A DNA stretch of 64,000 nucleotides from Agromyces intestinalis (GCF_008365295.1 NZ_CP043505.1:496001-560000); one strand, 5' to 3'. Shown: positions 1 through 9,663, numbered from the stretch's first letter. Notes: generated from the letters alone by a model not told the origin. Numbers and translations are program-made.

Positions 1-766
1 CGATCTTCTCGTTGCCGAGCTCAGCGGTCACCGCGCGCACGCGCTGACCGAGCTCGCCGATGCACGCACCCTTGGCATTCACGCCCGGCTGGTTGGCGCG
101 TACCGCGATCTTCGTGCGGTGCCCCGCCTCGCGGGCGAGTGAGACGATCTCGACGACGCCCGACGCGATCTCGGGCACCTCGAGCGCGAACAGCTTGCGC
201 ACCAGCGCCGGGTGCGTGCGGGAGACGGTGATCGACGGGCCCTTCAGCCCCTTCGCCACGCTCGTCACGTACACGCGGATGCGCTGACCGTGCGGGTACT
301 CCTCGCCGGGCACCTGCTCTTCGGGCGGCAGGATCGCCTCGACCGTGCCGAGGTCGATGTGCACCATCCGCGGGTTCGGACCCTGCTGGATGACCCCTGC
401 GACGATGTCGCCCTCGCGCCCGCGGAACTCGCCCAGCACCGCATCGTCGGCGATGTCGCGCAACCGCTGATTGATGACCTGCTTCGCGGCGAACGCCGCG
501 ATTCGGCCGAAGTCGCTCGGCGAGTCCTCGGCTTCGCCGATGACATTGCCCTCATCGTCGAACTCGGACACGTAGATCGAGACGTGGCCGGTCTTGCGGT
601 CGAGATGCGCGCGAGCGTTGTTCGGGTTCTGATGCCCGTGCTGCGCGGGGTTCGTGTGCTTCAGGTAGGCCATCAAGATCGCCTGCTCGATGATCTGCAC
701 CAGTTCGTCGAACGGGATCTCCTTCTCGCGCTCCATCATGCGGAGCACGCTGAGGTCGATATCCAT
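1..766 (-). CDS. nusA: Transcription termination/antitermination factor NusA (3' part beyond window)
   Basis: NusA binds RNA polymerase and nascent RNA and modulates pausing, termination and antitermination. The 255 visible residues begin MDIDLSVLRMMEREKEI, the usual NusA N-terminal RNAP-binding domain (about 1-125). An S1 domain follows (about 130-200). Then the first KH domain starts, with the signature GACIGELGQRVRAV near residue 240. The gene runs off the left edge, so KH2 is not visible. The ATG at 766 has a good ribosome site (gaggagg, 6-7 nt upstream). The preceding gene is proS; the rimP gene commonly found just upstream of nusA is not here. Confidence 0.95.
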   Translation of the reverse strand, partial: MDIDLSVLRMMEREKEIPFDELVQIIEQAILMAYLKHTNPAQHGHQNPNNARAHLDRKTGHVSIYVSEFDDEGNVIGEAEDSPSDFGRIAAFAAKQVINQRLRDIADDAVLGEFRGREGDIVAGVIQQGPNPRMVHIDLGTVEAILPPEEQVPGEEYPHGQRIRVYVTSVAKGLKGPSITVSRTHPALVRKLFALEVPEIASGVVEIVSLAREAGHRTKIAVRANQPGVNAKGACIGELGQRVRAVTAELGNEKI

Positions 767-828
767 TGCCGGCCTCCTCTATTCAGCTCTCATGCCGCAT
801 CCCCTCGCTGCGGACCTCACTACGTTAC

Positions 829-853
829 CGGATGACTCGACCCGAGTCATCCG
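829..853. terminator. Perfect 11-bp hairpin between proS and nusA
   Basis: The arms CGGATGACTCG and CGAGTCATCCG are perfectly complementary around a 3-nt loop. The hairpin lies 20 bases after the proS stop and 63 bases before the nusA start. There is no U-tract, as is common for actinobacterial terminators. It probably ends or attenuates proS transcription before nusA. Confidence 0.6.
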
Positions 854-872
854 CGATGCCCTGCTGCTCGTC

Positions 873-2645
873 TCAGGCCGTGAGCGCGTCCGCGACCTCG
901 CTGATCGCGACCGGGGTGCGCTCGCCCGTCGCGCGATCCCACAGCTCGACCACGCCCTCGGCGACGCCGCGGCCGGCGATCACGATCTTCGGGATGCCGA
1001 GCAGCTCGGCATCGGCGAACTTCACGCCCGGCGACAGTTTGGGGCGGTCGTCGTAGAGCACGTCGAGGCCCGCGGCCTCGAGCGAGGCGACGACCTGCTC
1101 GGCGGCGTCGAACGCGGCCTGGTCTTTGCCCGTGGCCAGCACGTGCACGTCGAAGGGCGCGACCGACGCCGGCCAGATGAGGCCCTTGTCGTCGTTGTGC
1201 AGCTCGGCGATGATCGCGAGGATGCGGGTCACGCCGATGCCGTACGAGCCCATCGTGACGGTCGCGAGCTTGCCGTTCTCGTCGAGCACCTTGAGCCCGA
1301 GCGCCTCGGCGTACTTGCGGCCGAGCTGGAAGACGTGCCCGATCTCCATGCCGCGTGCGAGCTCGACCGGGCCCGACCCGTCGGGTGCGGGGTCGCCGGC
1401 GCGCACGTTCGCGGCCTCGACGGTGCCGTCGGCGACGAAGTCGCGGCCCGCGACGAGGCCGAAGACGTGCTTCTGGTCGAGGTTCGCGCCGGTGATCCAC
1501 TCGGTGCCGTCGACCACGCGCGGGTCGAGGAAGTAGGGGATGCCGGTCGAGGACTCTGCGCCGAGCACCGCGCCGTCACCGGTGGGCGACCACGGGCCGA
1601 TGTAGCCCTTCACGAGTCCAGGACGCGTCGCGAAGTCGGCCTCGGTGGCCGCCTCGACCTCGGCCGGCGCGAACGCGACCTCGACGCGCTTCTGGTCGAT
1701 CTCGCGGTCGCCGGGGATGCCGACGACGACGACCTCGCGAGAGCCGTCGAGGTGGGTCAGCGCCAGCACGACGTTCTTCAGCGTGTCGGCGGCCGTCCAC
1801 GCGCGCCCATCGGGGCGGGGGTACTCGGCGTTCGCGAGGTCGACGAGGGTCTGGATCGTCGGCGTGTTCGGCGAGTCGAGCACGACCGGCTCGGGCAGCT
1901 CGTCGAACGGCACGGGCGAGGGCGCGACCGTGGTGAACGCCTCGACGTTCGCGGCGTACCCGCCCGCCGAACGCACGAAGGTGTCTTCGCCGACGGGGGT
2001 CGGGTGCAGGAACTCCTCGGACTTCGACCCGCCCATGGCGCCAGCGTCGGCCTGGACGATGACGTAGTCGAGGCCGAGCCGCGCGAAGATGCGCTCGTAC
2101 GCGTCGCGCTGCGCCTGGTAGCTCGCGTCGAGGCCGGCGTCGGACACGTCGAACGAGTACGCGTCCTTCATGGTGAACTCGCGACCGCGCAGCAGGCCCG
2201 CGCGCGGACGCGCCTCGTCGCGGTACTTGTCCTGGATCTGGTAGATCGTCAGGGGTAGGTCTTTGTAGGACGAATAGAGGTCTTTCACGAGGAGGGTGAA
2301 GGCCTCTTCGTGCGTCGGCGCGAGCAGGTAGTCGGCGCCTTTTCGGTCGTGCAGGCGGAACAGCGCGTCACCGTACTCGGTCCAGCGGTTGGTCACCTCG
2401 TAGGGCTCGCGCGGCAGCAGCGCCGGGAAGTGCACCTCGTGCGCGCCCGCACGCTCCATCTCTTCGCGGATGACGCGTTCGATCTTGCCCTTCACGCGCA
2501 GGCCGAGCGGCAGCCACGCGAAGATGCCGGGCGCCTGCCGGCGGATGTAGCCGGCGCGCACGAGCAGGCGGTGGCTCGTGACCTCGGCGTCGGCCGGGTC
2601 TTCGCGAAGGGTGCGGAGGAAGAAGTTCGTCAGGCGAGTGGGCAC
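873..2645 (-). CDS. proS: Prolyl-tRNA synthetase
   Basis: Class II aminoacyl-tRNA synthetase charging tRNA-Pro in the cytoplasm. The 590 residues match the bacterial-type (long) ProRS. Motif 2 is around [18 protein letters not shown], motif 3 around [11 protein letters not shown], an editing (INS) domain lies between them, and the anticodon-binding domain is C-terminal ([20 protein letters not shown]). The start is a GTG with no ribosome-binding site. A TAGAAT box ends 6 nt upstream, so the mRNA is probably leaderless. It stands between ispG and nusA, a common actinobacterial order. Confidence 0.97.
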   Translation of the reverse strand: MPTRLTNFFLRTLREDPADAEVTSHRLLVRAGYIRRQAPGIFAWLPLGLRVKGKIERVIREEMERAGAHEVHFPALLPREPYEVTNRWTEYGDALFRLHDRKGADYLLAPTHEEAFTLLVKDLYSSYKDLPLTIYQIQDKYRDEARPRAGLLRGREFTMKDAYSFDVSDAGLDASYQAQRDAYERIFARLGLDYVIVQADAGAMGGSKSEEFLHPTPVGEDTFVRSAGGYAANVEAFTTVAPSPVPFDELPEPVVLDSPNTPTIQTLVDLANAEYPRPDGRAWTAADTLKNVVLALTHLDGSREVVVVGIPGDREIDQKRVEVAFAPAEVEAATEADFATRPGLVKGYIGPWSPTGDGAVLGAESSTGIPYFLDPRVVDGTEWITGANLDQKHVFGLVAGRDFVADGTVEAANVRAGDPAPDGSGPVELARGMEIGHVFQLGRKYAEALGLKVLDENGKLATVTMGSYGIGVTRILAIIAELHNDDKGLIWPASVAPFDVHVLATGKDQAAFDAAEQVVASLEAAGLDVLYDDRPKLSPGVKFADAELLGIPKIVIAGRGVAEGVVELWDRATGERTPVAISEVADALTA

Positions 2646-2651
2646 CCGATG

Positions 2652-2657
2652 ATTCTA
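2652..2657 (-). promoter_or_regulatory. -10 box of proS, leaderless start
   Basis: TAGAAT on the minus strand ends 6 nt before the GTG of proS. That would place the transcription start on the first base of the start codon. No Shine-Dalgarno sequence is present. A weak -35 (TGAGGC) lies 17 bp upstream. Confidence 0.55.
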
Positions 2658-2701
2658 TTCAGGCCGGATGCCTCGCCTCACGCGGACCGCCTTCGACGTG
2701 G

Positions 2702-2890
2702 TCAGTCGCCGTCGACGTCTTCTTCGTCCTGCATCGCGAAGTCGTCGATCTCGGCCTCGATCCGTTGCCCGTCGCCGTCGCCGCCACCCGCCGAGCCGTC
2801 GGCCTCGTCCGTGCCCTCGTGCAGCGTGCCCGCGCCGTCGGGGTACCCCGCCTCGTCGGGGTACTCGAACTGCGAACCGTCTCCGCTCAT
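2702..2890 (-). CDS. Small acidic hypothetical protein
   Basis: A 62-residue product rich in Asp, Glu and Gly (MSGDGSQFEYPDEAG... ending DEEDVDGD). It has no membrane segment or cysteine and no recognised domain. The ATG has a purine-rich ribosome site (gggaggggg) about 6 nt upstream. It sits between ispG and proS in the same orientation, 56 bases from the proS start. The biased composition and the good ribosome site favour a real, probably disordered protein. Function unknown. Confidence 0.55.
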   Translation of the reverse strand: MSGDGSQFEYPDEAGYPDGAGTLHEGTDEADGSAGGGDGDGQRIEAEIDDFAMQDEEDVDGD

Positions 2891-2921
2891 CGCGGCCCCC
2901 TCCCGGTCGACGGATGCCCCG

Positions 2922-2939
2922 TGGCATCCACCTGCACCC
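2922..2939. terminator. GGATGCC/GGCATCC hairpin after ispG
   Basis: A perfect 7-bp inverted repeat, GGATGCC-ccgt-GGCATCC, lies 38 bases after the ispG stop and upstream of the small acidic ORF. It is probably a terminator or mRNA-end hairpin. The same heptamer pair recurs elsewhere in the window. Confidence 0.5.
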
Positions 2940-2976
2940 GACCGTACGCCTCGACCGGTGCGCCCGCAGCCCCGGT

Positions 2977-4128
2977 TCAGGCGGTGACGACCGTGGGAGA
3001 GCCGACGGGCGCGTCGCCCCCCATCTCATCGGCGATGCGATTGGCCTCGGCGATGAGCGTCTCGACGATCTCGGCCTCGGGCACGGTCTTGATGACCTCG
3101 CCCTTCACGAAGATCTGGCCCTTGCCGTTGCCGCTCGCGACGCCGAGGTCGGCCTCGCGCGCCTCGCCGGGGCCGTTCACGACACAGCCCATGACGGCGA
3201 CGCGAAGCGGCACGCTCATGCCCTCGAGACCGGCGGTCACGTCGTTCGCGAGCTTGTACACGTCGACCTGCGCGCGCCCGCAGGAGGGGCACGATACGAT
3301 CTCGAGCTTGCGCTCGCGCAGGTTCAGCGACTGCAGGATCTGCAGCCCCACCTTCACCTCTTCGACCGGCGGTGCGCTGAGCGAGACGCGAATGGTGTCG
3401 CCGATGCCCTCGCCCAGCAGGATCCCGAACGCGGTCGCCGACTTGATCGTGCCCTGGAACGCGGGGCCGGCCTCGGTGACGCCGAGGTGCAGCGGCCAGT
3501 CGCCGCGTTCGGCGAGCAGGCGGTAGGCCTTCACCATGACGATGGGGTCGTTGTGCTTCACCGAGATCTTGAAGTCGTGGAAGTCGTGCTCTTCGAACAG
3601 GCTCGCCTCCCACACGGCCGATTCGACGAGCGCCTCGGGCGTCGCCTTGCCGTACTTCTGCAGCAGGCGCGGGTCGAGCGAGCCCGCGTTCACGCCGATG
3701 CGCAGCGACACGCCCGCCTCCTTCGCGCGCCGGGCGATCTCACCGACCTGGTCGTCGAACTTGCGGATGTTGCCCGGGTTGACGCGCACCGCGGCGCAGC
3801 CGGCGTCGATCGCGGCGAACACGTAGTTCGGCTGGAAGTGGATGTCGGCGATGACCGGGATCTGGCTCTTCTTCGCGATGATCGGCAGCGCCTCGGCGTC
3901 GTCGCGGCTCGGCACCGCGACGCGCACGATGTCGCAACCCGACGCGGTGAGCTCGGCGATCTGCTGCAGCGTCGCGTTGATGTTCGTCGTCGGCGTCGTG
4001 GTCATCGACTGCACGCTGACCTGGGCGTCGCCGCCCACGAGCACCTTGCCCACCTTGATCTGGCGCGACTTGCGCCGAGGGGCCAGGGTTTCGGGGACCT
4101 TCGGAAGACCGAGATTCACTGCAGGCAC
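2977..4128 (-). CDS. ispG: 4-hydroxy-3-methylbut-2-enyl diphosphate synthase (flavodoxin)
   Basis: Penultimate enzyme of the MEP isoprenoid pathway, converting MEcPP to HMBPP with a [4Fe-4S] cluster. The 383 residues form the short bacterial type: a TIM barrel from about residue 22 ([11 protein letters not shown]) and a C-terminal cluster domain. Cluster ligands are C280 and C283 (SCPSCGR) and C315 with E322 (GCVVNGPGE). The GTG start has no ribosome site; a TAGACT box lies 6 nt upstream, so the transcript is probably leaderless. dxr of the same pathway lies 11 kb upstream; in many actinobacteria dxr, the M50 protease and ispG are adjacent, so the genes between look inserted. Confidence 0.97.
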   Translation of the reverse strand: MPAVNLGLPKVPETLAPRRKSRQIKVGKVLVGGDAQVSVQSMTTTPTTNINATLQQIAELTASGCDIVRVAVPSRDDAEALPIIAKKSQIPVIADIHFQPNYVFAAIDAGCAAVRVNPGNIRKFDDQVGEIARRAKEAGVSLRIGVNAGSLDPRLLQKYGKATPEALVESAVWEASLFEEHDFHDFKISVKHNDPIVMVKAYRLLAERGDWPLHLGVTEAGPAFQGTIKSATAFGILLGEGIGDTIRVSLSAPPVEEVKVGLQILQSLNLRERKLEIVSCPSCGRAQVDVYKLANDVTAGLEGMSVPLRVAVMGCVVNGPGEAREADLGVASGNGKGQIFVKGEVIKTVPEAEIVETLIAEANRIADEMGGDAPVGSPTVVTA

Positions 4129-4134
4129 GGATCG

Positions 4135-4140
4135 AGTCTA
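4135..4140 (-). promoter_or_regulatory. -10 box of ispG, leaderless start
   Basis: TAGACT on the minus strand ends 6 nt before the ispG GTG, and no Shine-Dalgarno sequence is present. The predicted transcription start coincides with the start codon. Confidence 0.5.
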
Positions 4141-4181
4141 CTTCCGCGCGGGTGGGCGAGGGTTGGGACGGGGCCTCGCCG

Positions 4182-5303
4182 TCACGCGAGCGAGGACTCC
4201 CTCAGCCGGATGTCGGGAATCAGCTCGACGCGCAGCACCGGTCGACGGCTCTGCTCGAGACGTGCGACCAGCGTCTCCACGGCGAGGCGGCCGACCTCCT
4301 GCTTGGGCGGAGCGAGTGCCGTGATCGGGGGGTGCCCGCTGTCGGCGACCTCGTCGTCGTACGCCACGATGGCCAAGTCCTCGGGCAGATGCCAGCCGAG
4401 TTCGAGCGCGCGCTGCTGCACGAGCAGCGCATGCGGGTCGGCGTGGATCAGCATCCCCGTGCAGACACGGGAGCGCACCTCCTCGAGCAGTGCATCGATG
4501 CCCACGAACGCCTCAGCGAACCCGACGCTCTCCTCGAGCTCGAGATCGACCACGTTCTCCATGCCGAGGTCGGCGACGGTCGCTCGCCAGCCCTGACGCA
4601 AGTGCCTGGACGTCGGGGAACGACGCGACGTCATCAGTCCCACTCGAACATGGCCGCGGGCCGCGAGATGGCGCGCCGCGAGGCTCGCCCCGACGGAGTG
4701 ATCGGTGCGCACGCAGTCGAGTTCGAGGAAGCTCAGCCCCGACGGCACCCGCCGCTCCGTCAGCACGACCGGGAGTGGAAGCCGACCGAGCCATTCGAGC
4801 AGCGCATACCCCTCGGGCCCCTCGGTATCCGGAGCGACGATCAGCCCGTGCACCTGTGTGCGCTCCAGCAGCGAGACGATCTGGCGGCGCTGATCCTCGA
4901 TGGAATAGCTCGCGCCCCGAAGGACGAGCTGGACACCGAGCTCTGCGGCCGCCGATCGAGCACCCAGCGTCACCTGCGGCCAGTAGTAGCTCAGCGACGG
5001 CACGACCATCGCAATGCGATACCGCGACGGCGTGACCGAGGCCGCGCCGCGCGGCACCGTCGTGTCCAGCTCGCTGCGGAGCACCGCACCGCCATGCACG
5101 CGGGTCACGAGGGCGCGATCGGCGAGCACGCCGATGTCACGGCGGACCGTGAGCTCGGACACCCCCAGCTCGACGGCCAGTTCGGCTACACGGACGGCGC
5201 CCCTGCGGCGTACTTCAGCGAGGATCCGCTCTCGGCGTTCGATGCCGAATGACGTCATCGCCGCTCGCGCGGAAGGCTCGCCAGACGTCGGAGACGACTT
5301 CAT
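4182..5303 (-). CDS. Hybrid transcription regulator: DeoR-type HTH plus LacI-type sugar-binding domain
   Basis: 373 residues. Residues about 20-75 form a DeoR-type winged helix-turn-helix (ERRERILAEVRRRG, then VSELTVRRDIGVLADR, then VTRVHGGAVL). From residue 95 (YRIAMVVPSLSYYW) to the end the chain resembles the periplasmic-binding-protein-like effector domain of LacI/GalR regulators. The start at 5303 is supported by AGGAG 7 nt upstream; an internal ATG at residue 16 is possible. It is divergent from the GH43 galactanase gene and probably its sugar-responsive repressor. A perfect 14-bp palindrome lies in the shared 115-base promoter region. Confidence 0.85.
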   Translation of the reverse strand: MKSSPTSGEPSARAAMTSFGIERRERILAEVRRRGAVRVAELAVELGVSELTVRRDIGVLADRALVTRVHGGAVLRSELDTTVPRGAASVTPSRYRIAMVVPSLSYYWPQVTLGARSAAAELGVQLVLRGASYSIEDQRRQIVSLLERTQVHGLIVAPDTEGPEGYALLEWLGRLPLPVVLTERRVPSGLSFLELDCVRTDHSVGASLAARHLAARGHVRVGLMTSRRSPTSRHLRQGWRATVADLGMENVVDLELEESVGFAEAFVGIDALLEEVRSRVCTGMLIHADPHALLVQQRALELGWHLPEDLAIVAYDDEVADSGHPPITALAPPKQEVGRLAVETLVARLEQSRRPVLRVELIPDIRLRESSLA

Positions 5304-5317
5304 CGGCGCACTCCTGT

Positions 5318-5331
5318 TCGAACTCGTTCGA
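5318..5331. promoter_or_regulatory. Candidate operator palindrome
   Basis: TCGAAC-tc-GTTCGA is a perfect 6-2-6 inverted repeat in the divergent region between the hybrid regulator and the galactanase gene. It lies directly upstream of the regulator's ribosome site. TTCG/CGAA half-sites are typical of DeoR-family operators such as that of GlpR. A second palindrome, GATCGCGATC, lies at 5340-5349. Confidence 0.5.
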
Positions 5332-5418
5332 TTCGGATTGATCGCGATCGAGAACGTACCACGCCGTTGCCCCCCGGAGTAGGTTCACTCGCGCCGGATG
5401 AGTCAAAGGAGATTCCAC

Positions 5419-6873
5419 ATGAGCACTGCTGTACGGCGAGACCCGACTCGCAGGCGAACCATCGCCTCGTTCATCCTGACGGCCGTCTTGGCCGGCGGCC
5501 TGGCGCTGAACTCCGCCACGGCCGAGCCGGCCGAAGCGGCTGTCGTCTCGATCGCGAATGCGACCCAGTTCACCGACACGGCGGGCAGCCCCGTGCACGC
5601 CCACGGCGGCGGAGTGGTGAAGTCGGGCTCGTACTACTACTGGGTCGGCGAGAATCGGCACAACGACAACAAGTTCCGGTACGTGAGCTGCTATCGCTCC
5701 ACGGATCTGAAGAACTGGGCGTTCGTGAGCAATATCCTCAGCCAGAGCAGCGCGAGCGAACTGCAGTCGGCCAACATCGAACGTCCGAAGTTGATGTACA
5801 ACGCCTCGACGGACCGCTACGTGCTCTGGATGCACAAGGAGAACGGCACCAACTACAGCGAGGCGCGCGCCGCCGTGGCCGTATCGAACACCAACGCGCC
5901 GTGCGGCAGCTACACGTACCGCGGAAGCTTCCGGCCGCTCGATCACATGTCGCGCGACATCGGCGTCTTCGTCGACACCGACGGCGCGGGCTACATGTAC
6001 TCCGCAGCTCGCGAGAACTACGACCTGCACATCTACCGGCTGACAGCCGACTACACGGGCATCGCGTCCCTCGTGGCCAACCCGTGGCCCGGCGGCCACC
6101 GCGAGGCGCCCGCCCTGTTCAAGCGCGGAAGCGTCTACTTCATGCTGACCTCCGGTGCCACCGGCTGGAGCCCGAACCAGCAGCAGTACGCGACGGCGTC
6201 CAGCCTCGCCGGGCCGTGGACGGCGATGAAGAACGTGGGCGACTCGACGGCGTACGGCTCGCAGACGACGTTCGTGCTGCCGGTGCAGGGCAGCTCGGGA
6301 ACCAGCTATCTGTACATGGGCGACCGCTGGGGCGACTCGATCGGATCGAACGTGAACGGCTCCAAGTACGTATGGGCGCCGATCACGTTCTCGAACTCGA
6401 CGACGATGAGCTTCAGCTACTTCGCGGAGCTGCAGATCGACACGGCCGCAGGGACCATCTCGGGTCAGGGCGGCTCGTACCAGACCGTGAAGGCACGTCA
6501 CTCGGGCAAGTGCGCCGACATCACCTCGGCATCGGGTGCCACCGGTGCGCAGTTGAAGCAATGGGGCTGCAACGGCGGATCCAACCAGGCGTTCTGGTTC
6601 AAGGACGCCGGCGGCGGATACGTCAACCTGGTCGCACGACACAGCAACCTGTGCCTGCAGGAGAACGCCTCCACGGTGACGCAGGAGAACTGCGGTACGG
6701 GTACGAACCAGCAGTGGCAGGTGCAGACCTCGGGGTCGTACGTCCAGATCCAGTCGCGCGCCACCGGCGAATGCCTCGACGTGAACGGGGCGTCGACCGC
6801 CGACGGTGCGGCGATCATCACCTACACGTGCAACGGAGCCACCAATCAGCAGTGGACTCGAACCGCGACGTGA
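5419..6873 (+). CDS. Secreted GH43 (subfamily 24-like) exo-beta-1,3-galactanase with C-terminal ricin-type CBM13
   Basis: 484 residues. A signal peptide with an RRR start (RRDPTRRRTIASF) ends near AEPAEAA. A five-bladed GH43 catalytic domain follows (about 40-355), then a ricin B-type beta-trefoil (about 360-484) with QxW repeats (NQAFWF, NQQWQV, NQQWTR). Segments HAHGGGVV, ERPKLMYN, HREAPALFKRG and YMGDRW are those of exo-1,3-galactanases, which lack the usual GH43 catalytic-base Asp and use Glu. It probably trims type II arabinogalactan outside the cell. The start at 5419 has AAAGGAG 7 nt upstream; the ATG at 5398 overlaps that site and is rejected. A strong terminator follows. Confidence 0.88.
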   Translation: MSTAVRRDPTRRRTIASFILTAVLAGGLALNSATAEPAEAAVVSIANATQFTDTAGSPVHAHGGGVVKSGSYYYWVGENRHNDNKFRYVSCYRSTDLKNWAFVSNILSQSSASELQSANIERPKLMYNASTDRYVLWMHKENGTNYSEARAAVAVSNTNAPCGSYTYRGSFRPLDHMSRDIGVFVDTDGAGYMYSAARENYDLHIYRLTADYTGIASLVANPWPGGHREAPALFKRGSVYFMLTSGATGWSPNQQQYATASSLAGPWTAMKNVGDSTAYGSQTTFVLPVQGSSGTSYLYMGDRWGDSIGSNVNGSKYVWAPITFSNSTTMSFSYFAELQIDTAAGTISGQGGSYQTVKARHSGKCADITSASGATGAQLKQWGCNGGSNQAFWFKDAGGGYVNLVARHSNLCLQENASTVTQENCGTGTNQQWQVQTSGSYVQIQSRATGECLDVNGASTADGAAIITYTCNGATNQQWTRTAT

Positions 6874-6892
6874 CCGTCGCGAACCCGCGATA

Positions 6893-7561
6893 TCAGGGTC
6901 CCCCGCCGGTTCGGCGGGGGACCCCGTCGTCGACCCCCACGAACGGCGGCTCGGTGGCGGCGACGACCTCGTCGATCGTGACGCCGGGAGCGATCTCGAC
7001 GAGCACCAACCCGTCGGGCGTCACGTCGATGACCGCGAGGTCGGTGATGATGCGGTCGACGACGCGTCTGCCGGTGAGCGGCAGCGAGCACTCGTCGACG
7101 ATCTTCGGCGAACCGTCGCGCGCCACGTGCTCCATGAGCACGATGCGTCGGCGGGCGCCGTGCACGAGGTCCATCGCGCCGCCCGGGCCCTTCACCATCT
7201 TGCCGGGGATCATCCAGTTCGCCAGGTCGCCGCGGGCCGACACCTGCATGGCGCCGAGGATGGCCGCGTCGACCTTGCCGCCGCGGATCATGCCGAAGCT
7301 CGTCGCCGAGTCGAAGAATGCGGCGCCCGGCAGCACCGTCACGGTCTCCTTGCCCGCGTTGATGAGGTCGGGATCGACTTCGTCCTCGGTCGGGTAGGGC
7401 CCGACTCCGAGGATGCCGTTCTCGCTCTGCAGCACGACCGTGACACCGTCGGGAACGTAGTTCGGCACGAGGGTGGGCAACCCGATGCCGAGGTTCACAT
7501 ACGCGCCGTCGGGCAACTCCTTCGCAGCGCGCGCCGCCATCTCGAGTCTCGTGAGCGCCAT
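6893..7561 (-). CDS. scoB: 3-oxoacid CoA-transferase subunit B
   Basis: Beta subunit of a succinyl-CoA:3-oxoacid (acetoacetate or 3-oxoadipate type) CoA-transferase, which moves CoA from succinyl-CoA to a 3-oxoacid. The 222 residues include the catalytic Glu47 in [19 protein letters not shown] near the N-terminus and [12 protein letters not shown] further on. Its ATG lies 3 bases after the scoA stop, so the two are co-translated. The last codons (VPRRTGGGP) coincide with the terminator hairpin shared with the galactanase gene. Whether the substrate is acetoacetate or 3-oxoadipate cannot be told; the adjacent thiolase fits both. Confidence 0.93.
   Translation of the reverse strand: MALTRLEMAARAAKELPDGAYVNLGIGLPTLVPNYVPDGVTVVLQSENGILGVGPYPTEDEVDPDLINAGKETVTVLPGAAFFDSATSFGMIRGGKVDAAILGAMQVSARGDLANWMIPGKMVKGPGGAMDLVHGARRRIVLMEHVARDGSPKIVDECSLPLTGRRVVDRIITDLAVIDVTPDGLVLVEIAPGVTIDEVVAATEPPFVGVDDGVPRRTGGGP
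6896..6924. terminator. Strong bidirectional terminator hairpin
   Basis: The arms GGGTCCCCCGCC (6896-6907) and GGCGGGGGACCC (6913-6924), with one further G-C pair, give a 13-bp perfect stem and a 3-nt loop. It lies 22 bases after the galactanase stop. It also forms the last codons of the convergent scoB gene and can serve both strands. Confidence 0.8.
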
Positions 7562-7564
7562 CGC

Positions 7565-8347
7565 TCAGCCCTCCGTTCCCTCGGAGCGGACGGTGCGCCG
7601 CTCGATGCGCTTCTCGATGTCCGTGCCGACCTCGACGACGCGGTCGACGAAGATGCCGGGCAGATGCACGGCGTCGGGGTCGAGCTCGCCGGGTTGGACG
7701 AGTTCCTCCACCTGGGCGATGCAGATGCGCCCGGCCATCGCGCAGAGGGGCGAGAAGTTGCGGGCCGAACGGTCGAACACGAGGTTGCCATGCCGGTCGC
7801 CCCGAAGCGCGTGCACGAGCGCGTAGTCGGTCGTGATGGCCGCTTCGAGCACGAACTCGTGCGCTTCGCCGCGCACGGTGAACGTCTCGACGTGCTTGGG
7901 CTGCGACGCGACCGCGACGCTGCCGTCGGGCGCGTACCGCTGCGGCAGCCCGCCCTCGGCGACCTGGGTGCCGACGCCCGTCTGCGTGTAGAACGCGGCG
8001 ATGCCGCTGCCGCCGGCGCGCAGCTTCTCGGCGAGGGTGCCCTGGGGGGTGAGCTCGAGCTCGAGCTCGCCCGAGAGATACTGCCGCTCGAACTCCTTGT
8101 TCTCGCCGACGTACGACGAGGTCATCTTGCGGATGCGACCGGCCGCCAGCAGCACGCCCAAGCCCCAGTCGTCGACACCGCAGTTGTTCGACACCACCGA
8201 CAGGTCGCCCACGCCGCGCTCCAGGAGCGCGTCGATGAGCACCATCGGGATGCCGCAGAGCCCGAATCCGCCGACGGCGAGCGTGGCGCCGTCGGGGATG
8301 TCCGCCACCGCCGCCGCAGCGGACTCGACGGTCTTGTCCATCGTCAT
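7565..8347 (-). CDS. scoA: 3-oxoacid CoA-transferase subunit A
   Basis: Alpha subunit of the same CoA-transferase, 260 residues. Typical motifs are [10 protein letters not shown] (about residue 24) and [12 protein letters not shown]. The start ATG at 8347 ([12 protein letters not shown]) has AGGAGG 8 nt upstream, a near-ideal ribosome site. It is first in the scoA-scoB operon and is divergent from the thiolase gene across 123 bases. Together the three enzymes can activate a 3-oxoacyl acid and cleave it to acetyl-CoA. Confidence 0.94.
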   Translation of the reverse strand: MTMDKTVESAAAAVADIPDGATLAVGGFGLCGIPMVLIDALLERGVGDLSVVSNNCGVDDWGLGVLLAAGRIRKMTSSYVGENKEFERQYLSGELELELTPQGTLAEKLRAGGSGIAAFYTQTGVGTQVAEGGLPQRYAPDGSVAVASQPKHVETFTVRGEAHEFVLEAAITTDYALVHALRGDRHGNLVFDRSARNFSPLCAMAGRICIAQVEELVQPGELDPDAVHLPGIFVDRVVEVGTDIEKRIERRTVRSEGTEG

Positions 8348-8470
8348 GTCGTCGACCTCCTCGTCATCGACCGACCCCGGGACTTCGTCGGCCCGGTGAA
8401 TCGCTCCTAACCGAATCGTAGGATGGATCCGACGCGCAACCCAGCCGCAGACGACGAAGGAGTCCTCCCC

Positions 8471-9655
8471 ATGTCCCAGCCCGAAGCCGTGATCCTCGCC
8501 GGCGCCCGCACGCCGTTCGGCCGCATTTCCGGAAACCTCGCGAAGCTGGGCGCGGTCGAACTCGGCACGATCGCGATCCGCGGTGCACTCGAGCGAGCCG
8601 GTGTCTCCCCCGACGACGTCGATCAGGTGATCATGGGCCAGGTGCTGCAGGCCGGCGCCGGGCAGAATCCGGCCAAGCAGTCGGCGGTCGCCGCGGGCAT
8701 CCCGTGGCGGGTTCCGGCGATCACGCTGAACAAGGTGTGCCTGTCGGGCCTGGTCGCGATCACGGATGCCGCGCGGCTCATCCGGCTCGGCGAGGCCGAC
8801 GTGGTGGTCGCGGGCGGCCAGGAGTCGATGACGAACGCCCCGCACCTGCTGCCCGGCTCGCGCGCCGGCAAGGCGTACGGCTCGTGGGAGCTGCGCGACC
8901 ACGCGGCGTACGACGGGCTGACCGACGCGTTCGACCAGGACTCGATGGGCGCGTCGACCGAGCGGTTCAACTCCCGCTACGGCCTCACCCGGGCAGAACA
9001 GGACGAGATCGCCGCCGCCTCGCACGTGCGCGCGGGTCGTGCGCAGGCCGAGGGCCGGTTCGCCGACGAGATCGTGTCCGTCCAGATCCCGCAGCGCAAG
9101 GGCGACCCGGTCGTCGTCGACGCCGACCAGGGCGTGCGGCCCGACTCCTCGGTCGAGACGCTGGCGGGCCTGCGCCCGGCGTTCGATGCCTCCGGCACCA
9201 TCACCGCAGGCAATTCGTCGCCGCTCTCCGACGGCGCCGCCGCGGTCGTCGTGGCCCGCCGTGACTGGGCGGAAGAGCGCGGGCTGGCGTGGCTGGCCGT
9301 GGTCGGTGCATCCGGCCAGGTCGCGGGGCCCGACAATTCGCTGCACTCCCAGCCGTCGAACGCGATCGCGGCTGCCCTCGACCGCGCCGGTTGGCAGGCC
9401 GGCGACCTCGACCTCGTCGAGATCAACGAGGCGTTCGCCGCGGTCTCGCTGCAGTCGATGCGCGACCTCGAACTCGACCCCGAGCGGGTCAACGTCGACG
9501 GCGGCGCGATCGCCCTGGGGCATCCGATCGGCGCGTCCGGCGCGCGGCTCGCGCTGCACGCGGCGCTCGAACTCGCCCGGCGCGGCCAGGGCCGTGCCGC
9601 GGTCGCGCTGTGCGGGGGCGGCGGCCAGGGCGAGGCGCTGCTGCTGTCGCGGTGA
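8471..9655 (+). CDS. Acetyl-CoA C-acyltransferase (thiolase)
   Basis: 394 residues, thiolase family. The catalytic Cys90 lies in [16 protein letters not shown] and H351 in [10 protein letters not shown], and C381 in CGGGGQGEA. It reversibly forms acetoacetyl-CoA or cleaves 3-oxoacyl-CoA. The ATG at 8471 has AAGGAG about 7 nt upstream; an upstream in-frame ATG at 8423 has no ribosome site and is not used here. It is divergent from scoAB, suggesting joint acetoacetate/3-oxoacid metabolism. AtoB/PhaA-type and PcaF-type activities cannot be told apart from sequence alone. Confidence 0.93.
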   Translation: MSQPEAVILAGARTPFGRISGNLAKLGAVELGTIAIRGALERAGVSPDDVDQVIMGQVLQAGAGQNPAKQSAVAAGIPWRVPAITLNKVCLSGLVAITDAARLIRLGEADVVVAGGQESMTNAPHLLPGSRAGKAYGSWELRDHAAYDGLTDAFDQDSMGASTERFNSRYGLTRAEQDEIAAASHVRAGRAQAEGRFADEIVSVQIPQRKGDPVVVDADQGVRPDSSVETLAGLRPAFDASGTITAGNSSPLSDGAAAVVVARRDWAEERGLAWLAVVGASGQVAGPDNSLHSQPSNAIAAALDRAGWQAGDLDLVEINEAFAAVSLQSMRDLELDPERVNVDGGAIALGHPIGASGARLALHAALELARRGQGRAAVALCGGGGQGEALLLSR

Positions 9656-9663
9656 GCGGATGT

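Noticed and set aside
690..2258. Long plus-strand frame antisense to proS
   Set aside because: proS is clear on the minus strand; the plus-strand product is low-complexity Arg/Asp/Val-rich sequence.
5398..5418. ATG at 5398 as galactanase start
   Set aside because: The next ATG at 5419 has a perfectly spaced AAAGGAG, which the upstream start would place inside the coding region.
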